Assembly: GCA_001485605.1 (NCBI GenBank)
Contig: FAON01000013.1
Span: 62,001-126,000, forward strand
DNA length: 64,000 nucleotides
Origin: Candidatus Kryptobacter tengchongensis
Lineage (GTDB): Bacteria; Bacteroidota; Ignavibacteria; Kryptoniales; Kryptoniaceae
Direction: 5' to 3'
Part shown: in pieces, positions 53,274 through 61,986 of the stretch
Numbering within the stretch: the stretch's first letter is position 1
Layout: each line of letters begins with the position of its first letter
Notes under the pieces: model-generated
What the model was told of the DNA's origin: nothing
What the model saw: the letters and a program-made list of their open reading frames with translations, nothing else
The model's database searches: none
Position numbers and translations under genes: made by a program

Positions 53274-53962
53274 TGCCAGCCGTTTTCTTTTTTGATTATA
53301 TCTATCAACTCAATTATATCATTTAATTCATAATCTGCTTCAGGGTTTTGCGTGTTAAATGTATCACCGTATCTTGCGAATGCAGTTTTCATTCCGACTT
53401 TCTTTGCCCCAACAACATCTCTCTCCGCCCAATCTCCGACCATAATTGCTTCATGGGGTTCAACACCCAAAAGCTCAAGGGCTTTGAGAAATGGCACAGG
53501 ACTTGGTTTCCTTTCACCGGTATCATCAAAAGTAATTACATGATCAAAAATATGATGAAAATTCAAATAACATAACCTCAACCAAGCCTCACGAGCAGGC
53601 GCATCAGAAATAACGGCAAGCTTCAAGCCCATCTTTAAAAGTGTTGTTAAAGTCATATAAACATGAGGATAAGGAACAAGAGCAGCTTCTCGTGCTCTCC
53701 TGTATGCGACAATCCCAGCAGATAAAATTTTATAATCAATCCTTCCATAAATTTCCCTCAAAAAATCATCAAAAACTTGTTGATATTCTATCCCCTTTTC
53801 TGCGTAAATTCTATCAATTCTCTGCTTTGCTTCCTCAGGTGGAATTTTTAACCCAGCGTCAATCATTGCACTTATAGCTGCTTCTATTGCTTGTTTCTTC
53901 ATCGTCATAAAATCAACAAGCGTATTATCAAGATCAAATATAACTGCTTTGATCATTTTCAT
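53270..53962 (-). CDS. HAD-IA family hydrolase
   Basis: 230 residues from the ATG at 53962. The upstream in-frame extension to 54040 lies inside aroQ; the chosen ATG makes a classic ATGA overlap with the aroQ stop. The HAD motifs are IFDLDNTLVD (nucleophile Asp10), VISDAP (motif II), a Lys in GERKPSPVPF (motif III) and VGDWAERDVVGAKKVGM (motif IV). It resembles small-substrate phosphatases of the TIGR02253 type, but the substrate is not determined. It is cytoplasmic. Confidence 0.88.
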   Translation of the reverse strand: MKMIKAVIFDLDNTLVDFMTMKKQAIEAAISAMIDAGLKIPPEEAKQRIDRIYAEKGIEYQQVFDDFLREIYGRIDYKILSAGIVAYRRAREAALVPYPHVYMTLTTLLKMGLKLAVISDAPAREAWLRLCYLNFHHIFDHVITFDDTGERKPSPVPFLKALELLGVEPHEAIMVGDWAERDVVGAKKVGMKTAFARYGDTFNTQNPEADYELNDIIELIDIIKKENGWQ

Positions 53963-54399
53963 TTTTTGGTTAATTTCAAAATCGCTTCTACACCTAAAAT
54001 ATAACTCAAATGTCCAAAACCTGCAATATACCCACTGCAAACTGGGGCTATCACGCTTTTTTGTCTAAACTTTTCCCTCTCCCCCCTTGTATATAAATTT
54101 GATAAATGAACTTCAACTACCGGTATTTTTAAGGCGGAGATCGCATCCCTTATGGCATAGGAATAATGTGTAAATGCCCCTGGATTTATAACAACGCCAT
54201 CAAAATCTGAATCAATAAGTGAATTTAATTTGTTAACAATTTCACCTTCAATATTTGATTGGAAGAATTCAAATTCAACATCTTGAAAATTTTCCGCCAA
54301 AATTTTGTTGATCTCCTCAAGCGTCAATACTCCGTAAATTTCCGGCTCTCTCTTACCAAGTATCGCCAAATTTGGACCATGGATAACAAGAATTTTCAT
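53959..54399 (-). CDS. aroQ: Type II 3-dehydroquinate dehydratase
   Basis: 146 residues. It catalyses the third step of the shikimate pathway. The family opening LVIHGPNLAILGKREPEIYG contains the catalytic Tyr22 and Arg17. NPGAFTHYSYAIRDAI and VVEVHLSNLYTRGE with His98 follow. It overlaps by ATGA both the small hypothetical gene upstream and the HAD gene downstream. Confidence 0.95.
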   Translation of the reverse strand: MKILVIHGPNLAILGKREPEIYGVLTLEEINKILAENFQDVEFEFFQSNIEGEIVNKLNSLIDSDFDGVVINPGAFTHYSYAIRDAISALKIPVVEVHLSNLYTRGEREKFRQKSVIAPVCSGYIAGFGHLSYILGVEAILKLTKK

Positions 54400-54677
54400 T
54401 TTTCACCTATTTTTAACTTAGCCAGTTCATCCTCAATTATGCTTTTAATGTCTTCATTTATTAAACTTTCATCAATTCCCATCTCCATAATGCTTTGTGA
54501 AAGCAATGAGATTCTTTTCTGTGTGTTTGCAAGTTTATTTATAATTATCATTTTTTGTTCCCTCAAAACGCAATATCCACCTTCAAAATCTCCACGTTCA
54601 TATCTTAAGGTTATTCCTAAGCTCCTGACAAATTTTTCAAGTTCTTCAAGTATCGTTTCCGGTTTGCGCTTTCTCAT
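54396..54677 (-). CDS. Conserved small hypothetical protein
   Basis: 93 residues, soluble, no signal. It contains LEELEKFVRSLGITLRYERGDFEGGYCVL, a short beta segment REQKMIIINK and a helical end. I recall a similar GDFxGG(Y/x)C pattern in unnamed proteins of the Bacteroidota/Chlorobi group, but it has no known function to me. It overlaps aroQ by 4 nt, supporting that it is a real expressed gene. Confidence 0.75.
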   Translation of the reverse strand: MRKRKPETILEELEKFVRSLGITLRYERGDFEGGYCVLREQKMIIINKLANTQKRISLLSQSIMEMGIDESLINEDIKSIIEDELAKLKIGEK

Positions 54678-54688
54678 AGGTTGTGATA

Positions 54689-55930
54689 TTAGTTGTAAAG
54701 CAAGTATTTTTCCCGGATTTTTAAGAATTTTTTCAATTCACTTTCCCACGACTTTATTATCTCTTCGGGTTTTTTACCCTCATCAATCATCAATCTGATC
54801 CTGTCGGTGCCCCATAACCTGTCCTGTCCTGATGTTCTCCATTTGAAATAATTTGGATACATTTTTTTCAAAGTGTAAAGGATATAAACAGCAGTTTTAA
54901 CTGGCTCAAATTTTTCACGGTCATAAACATTTAAATAAACACCTGCACACTTTTGACCCTCATATTTTGGGTCAATTGTAACCTTTTCAATATCAACTGG
55001 AGTGAATTCAATCGGTTCAAACTTTACACCCGGGAGGTTATAAGAATTAAGTTCGCTTGCGAAGTTTTCTGCATCTATCCACGGTGCCCCGATCCACTCA
55101 AACGGATGCTCCGTTCCTCTTCCTTCTGATACATTTGTTCCCTCAATAAAACATGTTGCAGTATAAACAATAGCAGTCTTAAGTGAGATCATATTTGGGG
55201 ATGGTTTAACCCAGGGAAGCCCAGTTTGGTCAAACCACATTTTTCTTGAGTAATTTTCCATTTTTATTACAGTTAAATCAGCTTTTACTCCATTTTCAAG
55301 CCATCCTTCTTCATTAAACATCTTCGCAAGCTCCCCAACCGTCATACCATGTGCAACCGGGATAGGATGAAGTCCAACAAAGGATCTAAATTTCGGCTCA
55401 AGAACAGGACCATCAATATAAACACCACGAATTGGGTTTGGTTTATCAAGGACGATAAACTTTTTCCCAAGCTCTGCGCAGGCTTCCATACAATAGCTCA
55501 TAGTTGAAATGTAAGTATAAAATCTTGCTCCAACATCTTGAATGTCAAAAATTAAAATATCAATATCTTTGAGCATTTCGGGCGTTGGTTTTTTAACTTC
55601 ACCATAAAGAGAATAAACTTTGATCCCAGTTTTTGTATCAACGCCGTGAGAAATACTTTTACCATCCGGGACCTCTCCTCTTATCCCATGCTCAGGTCCA
55701 AAGAGCGCAACAACTTTAACATCTTGCATTGAGTTTAAAACATCAACGATATGTCTTCCATCTGGCAAAACCCCCGTGTGATTCGTAACAATTCCGATTT
55801 TTTTCCCTTTTACAATTTCAAGATACCTCTCAAGGAAAACCTCTGCTCCAGTTTTAACTCTGGTGGTTTGGGAGAAAGCTAGATTTAAAAGCAAGGTAGT
55901 TAGCATAATTAATTTTTTCATTTTTCTCAT
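54689..55930 (-). CDS. DUF1343 / NamZ-like exo-beta-N-acetylmuramidase
   Basis: 413 residues with a signal peptide (ending LNLAFSQ). The family removes terminal N-acetylmuramic acid from peptidoglycan fragments, as shown for NamZ. Marks of the DUF1343 family are GIVTNHTGVLPDGRHIVDVL, FGPEHGIRGEVPDG, IDILIFDIQDVGARFYTYI, LDKPNPIRGVYIDGP, VAHGMTVGELAKMF and GLPWVKPSPNM. It is likely periplasmic. It lies 11 nt upstream of the small hypothetical gene, and a terminator of ndk separates it from the previous gene. Confidence 0.9.
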   Translation of the reverse strand: MRKMKKLIMLTTLLLNLAFSQTTRVKTGAEVFLERYLEIVKGKKIGIVTNHTGVLPDGRHIVDVLNSMQDVKVVALFGPEHGIRGEVPDGKSISHGVDTKTGIKVYSLYGEVKKPTPEMLKDIDILIFDIQDVGARFYTYISTMSYCMEACAELGKKFIVLDKPNPIRGVYIDGPVLEPKFRSFVGLHPIPVAHGMTVGELAKMFNEEGWLENGVKADLTVIKMENYSRKMWFDQTGLPWVKPSPNMISLKTAIVYTATCFIEGTNVSEGRGTEHPFEWIGAPWIDAENFASELNSYNLPGVKFEPIEFTPVDIEKVTIDPKYEGQKCAGVYLNVYDREKFEPVKTAVYILYTLKKMYPNYFKWRTSGQDRLWGTDRIRLMIDEGKKPEEIIKSWESELKKFLKIREKYLLYN

Positions 55931-55942
55931 AGATTTATTATT

Positions 55943-55971
55943 AAAAAACCCACGGGGTTAAAACCCGCGGG
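55943..55971 (-). terminator. Terminator after ndk
   Basis: On the minus strand CCCGCGGG pairs with CCCCGTGGG (one G-U pair), followed by TTTTTTAATAATAAA. It lies in the 49 bp between ndk and the NamZ-like gene. Confidence 0.82.
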
Positions 55972-55979
55972 CAGCTGAT

Positions 55980-56408
55980 TTACATTTGATTTGCAATTAA
56001 CTCGCTCTCTGGGAAGAAAAACGAAATTTCAATTTTCGCATTTTCGGGTGAATCAGAACCATGAACGATGTTTTCCTGCTTATTATCCGCATATAGTTTT
56101 CTTATCGTCCCCTCCTTTGCCTCTTTCGGGTCAGTTGCACCAATGAGTTCCCTGAAATCGTTAACAGCGTTTTCCTTCTCAAGCACCATTACAACAACTT
56201 TATCAGATGTCATAAAATTGACAAGATCACTGTAAAATGGTTTTTCCCTATGAACATAATAAAATGCTTTCGCTTGTTCGGGGGTTAATTTAAGCATTTT
56301 CAAGGCAACGATTTTAAATCCTGCTTCCTCAATATGAGAGATGACTTTACCAATTAAATTTTTCCTTATGCAATCGGGCTTTAGAATGGCAAGCGTTCTT
56401 TCAAGCAA
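55980..56408 (-). CDS. ndk: Nucleoside diphosphate kinase
   Basis: 142 residues. It balances nucleoside triphosphate pools using a phosphohistidine: His116 in NIVHGSDS. The opening [15 protein letters not shown] is typical. The start codon appears to be TTG at 56408: the frame has a stop two codons upstream, and TTG is preceded by AGGA at 56416-56419, which overlaps the end of sucD. It follows sucD by 10 nt, so the two are co-transcribed. Confidence 0.95.
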   Translation of the reverse strand: MLERTLAILKPDCIRKNLIGKVISHIEEAGFKIVALKMLKLTPEQAKAFYYVHREKPFYSDLVNFMTSDKVVVMVLEKENAVNDFRELIGATDPKEAKEGTIRKLYADNKQENIVHGSDSPENAKIEISFFFPESELIANQM

Positions 56409-56418
56409 ATTTCATTCC

Positions 56419-57408
56419 TTATTTTGTTTTTGATACATTCTTTTTGCGATAATTTGATTTCTTTACTTTGTTGCTTTTTTGAACCTTTTTCACTTTCCTT
56501 GAAGAAGATAAGATAAAAACTTTTTTCTTTGGTTTTTCACCCAGAACTCTTTTCACTGTCTCTCCAATTACAGCTGGATTTTCTATCACATGAATTCCAG
56601 CTTCACTAAGAGCTTTCATCTTCTCTTGCGCTGTTCCTTTTCCACCTGAAATAATTGCGCCAGCATGACCCATTCTCCGTCCTGGCGGAGCTGTTCTGCC
56701 AGCAATAAATCCAAAAACCGGCTTATCAACATAATTCTTCACGAATTCGGCTGCTTCTTCTTCTGCCGTGCCACCGATTTCGCCTATCATCACGATTGCT
56801 TCCGTTTCCGGGTCCTCGTTAAAAAGTTTGATTATATCCGTAAACTTTGACCCAATTACAGGATCCCCGCCAATGCCAACACATGTAGATTGACCGAAGC
56901 CAAGTTCTGTTAGTTGCTTCACCGCTTCATAAGTCAATGTCCCACTTCTTGAAACAACACCAATTGTTCCCTCCTTGTGAATAAATCCAGGCATTATTCC
57001 AACTTTGGCTTTACCCGGTGAGATGACACCGGGGCAGTTTGGTCCAATAAGCCGTGAATTCGTGTGCTTGAGATATTCATAAACCTGAATCATATCTTTT
57101 GCAGGTATACCTTCGGTTATGCAGACAATAAGTTTTATCCCGGCGTCAGCAGCTTCAATTATCGCATCAGGGGCAAATGGCGCTGGAACAAAAATAATTG
57201 AAGTGTTGGCTCCTTCTTTTTCAACCGCTTCACGTACCGTGTTAAAAATTGGAATTTTGTCATCAAAAAATGTTCCGCCCTTACCCGGGACAACACCGGC
57301 AACAACATTTGTTCCATACTCAATCATCTGCCTTGTGTGGAATGAACCCTCACCACCAGTTATCCCTTGAACCACAAGACGGGTGCTTTTGTCAACAAGT
57401 ATTGCCAT
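56419..57408 (-). CDS. sucD: Succinyl-CoA ligase alpha subunit with basic C-terminal tail
   Basis: 329 residues. The enzyme joins or splits succinyl-CoA in the TCA cycle with the beta subunit, which is not in this window. The CoA-binding Rossmann part begins [25 protein letters not shown]. The phosphohistidine is His248 in [15 protein letters not shown]. After about residue 293 a tail of 36 residues carries 14 Lys and 2 Arg, beyond the usual end of about 290-300. The downstream gene is ndk; the upstream gene is the methyltransferase of the restriction-modification pair. Confidence 0.94.
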   Translation of the reverse strand: MAILVDKSTRLVVQGITGGEGSFHTRQMIEYGTNVVAGVVPGKGGTFFDDKIPIFNTVREAVEKEGANTSIIFVPAPFAPDAIIEAADAGIKLIVCITEGIPAKDMIQVYEYLKHTNSRLIGPNCPGVISPGKAKVGIMPGFIHKEGTIGVVSRSGTLTYEAVKQLTELGFGQSTCVGIGGDPVIGSKFTDIIKLFNEDPETEAIVMIGEIGGTAEEEAAEFVKNYVDKPVFGFIAGRTAPPGRRMGHAGAIISGGKGTAQEKMKALSEAGIHVIENPAVIGETVKRVLGEKPKKKVFILSSSRKVKKVQKSNKVKKSNYRKKNVSKTK

Positions 57409-57427
57409 TTCTTAATCCCAAATTTTT

Positions 57428-58333
57428 TTATAATAACTTTTGCTGAAAAGATAAAGAAAAACTTTTTAACCTTCGTTCCGAAAGTTTCACATAATCTTTA
57501 TTGATTTCATAGCCAACATAATATCTATTTGTCATTACGCTTGCAATTGCGGTTGTTCCACTCCCCATAAAAGGGTCAAGGACAACTTCCCCTTCATAAG
57601 TGTAAAGTTGAATTAAACGATAAGGTAGTTCAACAGGAAAAGGCGCTGGATGTCCAACTTTTGTTGCCAACTCTGCTGGAAAATTCCAAAGGCTTTTTGT
57701 AAACTCAAGAAATTCTTCCCTTGTGATGGTGCTTTTTCTTTTGTGTGGGTTTTCACGAGTAAAAGTGTCTTTTGAAAAGACAAGTATATATTCGTGCTGG
57801 TCCCTAAGAGTTGGGTTCCTTGCCGATAACCAACTTCCCCATGCAGTTGAAGGACTACCTCCACCACTTTTGTTCCATATTATTTCACCTCTCATTAAAA
57901 ATCCAAGTTCAAGCATGTCTTCAATTATAAAAGCATGTAAGGGCAAATATGGCTTTCTTCCAAGATTTGCTATATTTATACAGGCACGACCACCAGGAAC
58001 CAAAACCCTTTTGACTTCTTTCCAGACTCTCTTTAAAAATTCCCTATATTCTTCAAGCGTTAAATCTTCATCGTATTCCTTCCCAACATTATAAGGCGGA
58101 GATGTTACCATAAGATGAACACTGCAATCAGGAAGTTCGCTCATATTCTCACTTGATTTGCAAAAAATTTTATTCAAATTTTCAGGTGAAATTTTATTCT
58201 CAACATAAATCGTTTTTTCCTCCTTGGGCAAACTTGCATATAATCTACTTGAATAAAATGGAGTTGAGTCATGATTGACTCTTCCACGAGTTCCAAATGA
58301 ACTTGTGATAGTTTTCCTTAATTTTCGCTCCAT
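57428..58333 (-). CDS. Type II DNA methyltransferase (TSPPY type)
   Basis: 301 residues from the ATG at 58333. A GTG at 58345 would add 4 residues, but AGGTGG at 58342-58347 is spaced 8 nt from the ATG. The catalytic motif TSPPYN (about 77-82) suggests N4-cytosine methylation, though N6-adenine cannot be excluded. The SAM-binding motif DPFMGSGTTA is near the C-terminus, so the order is catalytic before SAM motif (beta class). It overlaps the restriction nuclease gene by 16 nt, so it protects the chromosome from that nuclease. Confidence 0.9.
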   Translation of the reverse strand: MERKLRKTITSSFGTRGRVNHDSTPFYSSRLYASLPKEEKTIYVENKISPENLNKIFCKSSENMSELPDCSVHLMVTSPPYNVGKEYDEDLTLEEYREFLKRVWKEVKRVLVPGGRACINIANLGRKPYLPLHAFIIEDMLELGFLMRGEIIWNKSGGGSPSTAWGSWLSARNPTLRDQHEYILVFSKDTFTRENPHKRKSTITREEFLEFTKSLWNFPAELATKVGHPAPFPVELPYRLIQLYTYEGEVVLDPFMGSGTTAIASVMTNRYYVGYEINKDYVKLSERRLKSFSLSFQQKLL

Positions 58334-58947
58334 ATATCCAACCACCTTCTATATGGGTTTACTTTTATATTTTCAGATTTAAGCCACAAAATTTCTATTT
58401 TTTTAGTTCCGTTATGCTCTACAAGCATTCTAAGAGCTTTAGAAGAAAATTCAATCCCTCTTGGGTTAGTGCCTTTTTTAGGGATTTTCATATAAGCTTC
58501 CCTACCCAATTTTTTAAAGACTTCCTGTTGGACCTCCAAAGGGATAAAGTAAAAATATCCTATTCCGCCCCAATTAATCTGAATAAAAATCAAATGGGTA
58601 CGCGGTTCATAATTCTTAACAAACTCCTCAACTTTTCTCCAATCAACGGTCCAAATAATTTTTACACCGCTAAACCCTTTCCCTTCTTTCGTTTTTATTG
58701 AAATCAATTCATCAAAAACCCTAACATCTGCCTCAAAACTATTTATCCCAGGAGGAATGACATTTTCTTCACCAAATTTATACATTAAAAGTGCAATAAT
58801 GATTTGCTCTCTTATAGTGCCTACCTCCATTCCAACTTTACCGCCACGACTTATCTCCTGCTCAGCGATTTGAAACATAATTGGAAGTTTAACTTTTATC
58901 TTTTCAATAATCTCGTTATCCTCAAAAAGTTTGTAAATTTTGGTCAT
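58318..58947 (-). CDS. Type II restriction endonuclease, ThaI-like
   Basis: 209 residues. It looks like the ThaI family (ThaI of Thermoplasma acidophilum cuts CGCG): ISRGGKVGMEVGTIREQIIIALLMYKFGEE near 32-60, a PD-(D/E)xK-like core FEADVRVFDELISIKTK with Glu72, Asp74, Lys85 and Lys87, then GVKIIWTVDWRKVEEF and HLIFIQINWGGIGYFYFIPLEVQ. The family assignment comes from memory of the pattern. Recognition of CGCG is an inference. It is followed immediately by its methyltransferase gene. Confidence 0.8.
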   Translation of the reverse strand: MTKIYKLFEDNEIIEKIKVKLPIMFQIAEQEISRGGKVGMEVGTIREQIIIALLMYKFGEENVIPPGINSFEADVRVFDELISIKTKEGKGFSGVKIIWTVDWRKVEEFVKNYEPRTHLIFIQINWGGIGYFYFIPLEVQQEVFKKLGREAYMKIPKKGTNPRGIEFSSKALRMLVEHNGTKKIEILWLKSENIKVNPYRRWLDIWSEN

Positions 58948-58950
58948 AGC

Positions 58951-60396
58951 TTAGACTTTGTAATTTTTCTCCAAAAAATCCGAAACTCTTAAGATCGTTC
59001 CTTCATCAAATTGTCGTCCTATTATCTGCATTCCTATAGGCAAACCTTTGCTATCAAAACCGACTGGAACATTTATCGCTGGGACACCCGCAAGATTTAC
59101 AGAAACAGTGTAAATATCAGAAAGATACATTTTTAAAGGGTCATCGGTTTTTTCGCCGATTTTGAAAGCTGTGGTTGGGGATGTTGGAGTAATTATAACA
59201 TCAACATTTTCAAAAGCCCTATCAAAATCTTCCTTTATTAACCTTCTTACTTTTTGAGCTTTGCGATAGTATGCCTCATAATATCCAGCGGATAAAACAT
59301 AAGTGCCAAGCATGATTCTCCTTTTAACCTCTGGACCAAAGCCTTCGCTTCTTGACTTGACATACATTTCATATAAACTTTTAGCATTTGGGGAGCGATA
59401 TCCATATCTTGCGCCGTCATAGCGTGCGAGGTTTGATGAGGCTTCAGCTGTGACAAGTATATAATAGGTTGGGATGTTGTATTCGGTATGCGGTAATGAA
59501 ATTTTTTCAATGATTGCTCCATTTTCTCTCAAAAAGTCAATTTGCTTTTCAATTGCTTCCTTTATCTCATCTTCCAAACCCTCCGAGAAATATTCAACAG
59601 GGATTCCAACACGCAAACCTTTAACATCTTTATCAAGATAACTTAAATAATCAGGCACGGGCATATTTGCTGAGGTTGAATCGTTTTCATCATGTCCAGC
59701 TATCACTTGCAAAACAAGCGCTACATCTTTTGTTGAATTCCCAAACGGACCAATTACATCAAATGAAGAAGCAAAAGCCACAAGCCCGAATCTTGACACC
59801 CTTCCATAAGTTGGTTTTAAACCATAAACGCCACAAAACGCTGCTGGTTGTCTTATTGAACCACCAGTATCAGATCCGAGAGCAGTTGTTGAAAGCCCAG
59901 CTGCAACAGCAACCGCACTTCCACCACTTGACCCACCTGGCACTCTTTCCTCATCATATGGATTTAAAGTTGGTCCAAAATATGAATTTTCAGTTGATGA
60001 CCCCATAGCAAATTCATCAAGATTAGTCTTCCCTATGATAATTGCATCCTCTTTAAGAAGTCGCTCAACAGCAGTTGCATTGTAAAGCGAGATAAAATTT
60101 TCAAGTATTTTTGAGGCACAGGTGCATCTTTCATCTTTAACACAGATGTTATCTTTGATTGCGATAACCATCCCAGCAAGTTTTCCTGCTGTTCCAGATT
60201 TAATTTTTTCATCTATTTCAACCGCTTTTTTGATTGCTTTTTCTTCAAAAACGCTTAAGAAAGCATTTAGATTTTGATATTTTTTAATTTTTTCAAGGTA
60301 TTTTTTAACGATTGATTCACAGGTTGTTTCCCCCGACAGAAGTTTTTCCCTTATTTGATCGTAGGTTAAAACATCAAATTTTTTTACTTTGCTCAT
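58951..60396 (-). CDS. gatA: Asp/Glu-tRNA amidotransferase subunit A
   Basis: 481 residues. GatA supplies the amidase of GatCAB, which makes Gln-tRNA(Gln) and/or Asn-tRNA(Asn) by transamidation. The Ser-cisSer-Lys amidase elements are visible: [14 protein letters not shown] (Lys), [20 protein letters not shown] and [18 protein letters not shown]. The C-terminal [27 protein letters not shown] is typical. gatB and gatC are not in the window. It overlaps the tatA-family gene upstream by 4 nt (ATGA). Confidence 0.95.
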   Translation of the reverse strand: MSKVKKFDVLTYDQIREKLLSGETTCESIVKKYLEKIKKYQNLNAFLSVFEEKAIKKAVEIDEKIKSGTAGKLAGMVIAIKDNICVKDERCTCASKILENFISLYNATAVERLLKEDAIIIGKTNLDEFAMGSSTENSYFGPTLNPYDEERVPGGSSGGSAVAVAAGLSTTALGSDTGGSIRQPAAFCGVYGLKPTYGRVSRFGLVAFASSFDVIGPFGNSTKDVALVLQVIAGHDENDSTSANMPVPDYLSYLDKDVKGLRVGIPVEYFSEGLEDEIKEAIEKQIDFLRENGAIIEKISLPHTEYNIPTYYILVTAEASSNLARYDGARYGYRSPNAKSLYEMYVKSRSEGFGPEVKRRIMLGTYVLSAGYYEAYYRKAQKVRRLIKEDFDRAFENVDVIITPTSPTTAFKIGEKTDDPLKMYLSDIYTVSVNLAGVPAINVPVGFDSKGLPIGMQIIGRQFDEGTILRVSDFLEKNYKV

Positions 60397-60803
60397 CTTC
60401 TCTTTGATTTTGTTTTCATCCGTATACCGCTTTTCTTTTTTCTACTTGTTCTCCTGTCCTTTTTCTTCGGATAGATTTTATCTCGGTCATTTTTAGCTGT
60501 CTCAATGCTTGCAATTTGATTTGTTTCAGCAGGTTGAGCATCTTTTACAAATTTCAAATCATCTATCGTTGTCTCATTAACAGACTTAACTTCGCTTTGT
60601 GGAGATGTTAAATTTAGGTCGGAATTTAGGTCAATACCCGTGACACTTTGGATTTCACTTTGAACATCTTGCATTGCCTTTTTAAATTCACGAACCGCTT
60701 TTCCCAAACTTCTTGCTATATCAGGTATTTTTTTAGGACCGAAAAAAATTAAAATAAACAAAGCAATTACCAGCAGTTCTCCAAACCCAATATTGTCAAA
60801 CAT
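60393..60803 (-). CDS. Twin-arginine translocase TatA/TatB-family protein with basic tail
   Basis: 136 residues. A short N-terminal helix ([24 protein letters not shown]) and an amphipathic segment ([20 protein letters not shown]) define the TatA/B family. Folded proteins with twin-arginine signals are exported by this system. The length and extended tail are more like TatB than TatA; the last 26 residues contain 9 Lys and 6 Arg. A second TatA-like gene lies 33 nt upstream. tatC is not in the window. Confidence 0.85.
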   Translation of the reverse strand: MFDNIGFGELLVIALFILIFFGPKKIPDIARSLGKAVREFKKAMQDVQSEIQSVTGIDLNSDLNLTSPQSEVKSVNETTIDDLKFVKDAQPAETNQIASIETAKNDRDKIYPKKKDRRTSRKKKSGIRMKTKSKRR

Positions 60804-60836
60804 AAAAGCACCCCCAACATCGCTTTAATTTTAGGA

Positions 60837-61031
60837 TCACTCCTTCTTTTCGGTTTTCTGTTCAATTTCTTTGGGTTTTTCATTCTGCGGTTCCTCTTCA
60901 CGCAGGGCTTTTTTAAATTCCTTTATACCACTACCAAGCCCACGCGCAAGCTCGGGAAGTCGCTTGCCTCCAAAAAGTATTAAAAGGACAATCAAAATTA
61001 AAAGTAATTCCTGCCACCCAAGCCCAAACAT
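60837..61031 (-). CDS. tatA: Twin-arginine translocase subunit TatA
   Basis: 64 residues. [38 protein letters not shown] is a textbook TatA helix-hinge-amphipathic pattern with FGGKRLPEL. The C-terminal part is a short charged tail. It oligomerises to form the passage for folded proteins. It precedes the longer TatA/B-type gene in the same direction. Confidence 0.93.
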   Translation of the reverse strand: MFGLGWQELLLILIVLLILFGGKRLPELARGLGSGIKEFKKALREEEPQNEKPKEIEQKTEKKE

Positions 61032-61113
61032 GACAATTCACCTTTTTTTATTTTTTTGAACTCATATCTTTCAAAGTTACTGTCCAGCAGGTTTTTGTGA
61101 GCTTATCAAAAAA

Positions 61114-61839
61114 TTATTTGCTCAAAAATTCCTCCGCAAGTGATAACGAATAAATCAAGGAATTAAAGATCTTCGCACCATCCGTGCAACCAAGCACTGG
61201 TTCAGAACATCTCTCAGGATGTGGCATCATTCCAAGAACATTTCCTTCCTCATTTATTATCCCAGCGATATTATAAACAGAACCATTTGGATTTGCTTCA
61301 TCTATGACATTACCATTTTTATCACAATATCTGAAAACTACCTGACCGTTATCTATTAACTTCTTCAATGTTTCATCATCAACATAATAATTCCCATCTC
61401 CGTGCGCAATCGGAAGTTTCAAAACCTCGCCATTTTCGCACAACGATGTAAATAATGTGTTGTTATTTTCAACACGGACATAGACAAATTTGCAAACGAA
61501 CCTTAACGATGCATTTCTTAACAAAGCTCCTGGCAAAAGCCCGGCTTCAACTAGAACCTGAAAACCGTTACAAATCCCCATAACTTTACCACCACGCTTT
61601 GCAAATCTTTTCACATCATTCATCACTGGAGAAAATCTCGCAATCGCACCAGGTCTTAAATAATCACCGTAGGAAAATCCACCTGGTAATATCACAACAT
61701 CAACATCGCCAACTGAAGATTCTTTATGCCAGATAAACTTAACATCCTGTGCAAAAACCTTCTTCAAAACATAATAAGTATCGTGGTCACAATTTGAACC
61801 TGGGAAAACGATGACTCCAAATTTAATTTTTGAACTCAT
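61114..61839 (-). CDS. purQ: Phosphoribosylformylglycinamidine synthase subunit PurQ
   Basis: 241 residues. PurQ is the glutaminase of FGAM synthase in purine synthesis, working with PurL and PurS (neither in this window). It is a class I glutamine amidotransferase: Cys90 in [11 protein letters not shown], the partner [10 protein letters not shown] and [22 protein letters not shown], and the His/Glu of [11 protein letters not shown]. It is followed by the tat genes after an 82-bp gap. Confidence 0.95.
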   Translation of the reverse strand: MSSKIKFGVIVFPGSNCDHDTYYVLKKVFAQDVKFIWHKESSVGDVDVVILPGGFSYGDYLRPGAIARFSPVMNDVKRFAKRGGKVMGICNGFQVLVEAGLLPGALLRNASLRFVCKFVYVRVENNNTLFTSLCENGEVLKLPIAHGDGNYYVDDETLKKLIDNGQVVFRYCDKNGNVIDEANPNGSVYNIAGIINEEGNVLGMMPHPERCSEPVLGCTDGAKIFNSLIYSLSLAEEFLSK

Positions 61840-61986
61840 AAGATTTATCGTTCATCTCTTTAAATTATAAATATTCAACAGGCTGTTAGTTTCTATTTGC
61901 ACACAAGCGGGCACTATTGAAAAAAATTGTTTTTTTATCTTCGTTCAAATTTAACAAAAAATGGAAACAAAATAAAAATTTTTCGT

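Noticed and set aside
53963-54040. N-terminal extension of the HAD hydrolase
   Set aside because: It lies inside aroQ; the ATG at 53962 overlaps the aroQ stop in the normal ATGA manner.
54259-54798. 179-codon plus-strand frame over aroQ and the small hypothetical gene
   Set aside because: Spans three confirmed minus-strand genes and has shadow-type composition.
61840-61986. Possible purS or small gene in the purQ-nadB gap
   Set aside because: 147 bp with no frame of useful length and no ribosome site.
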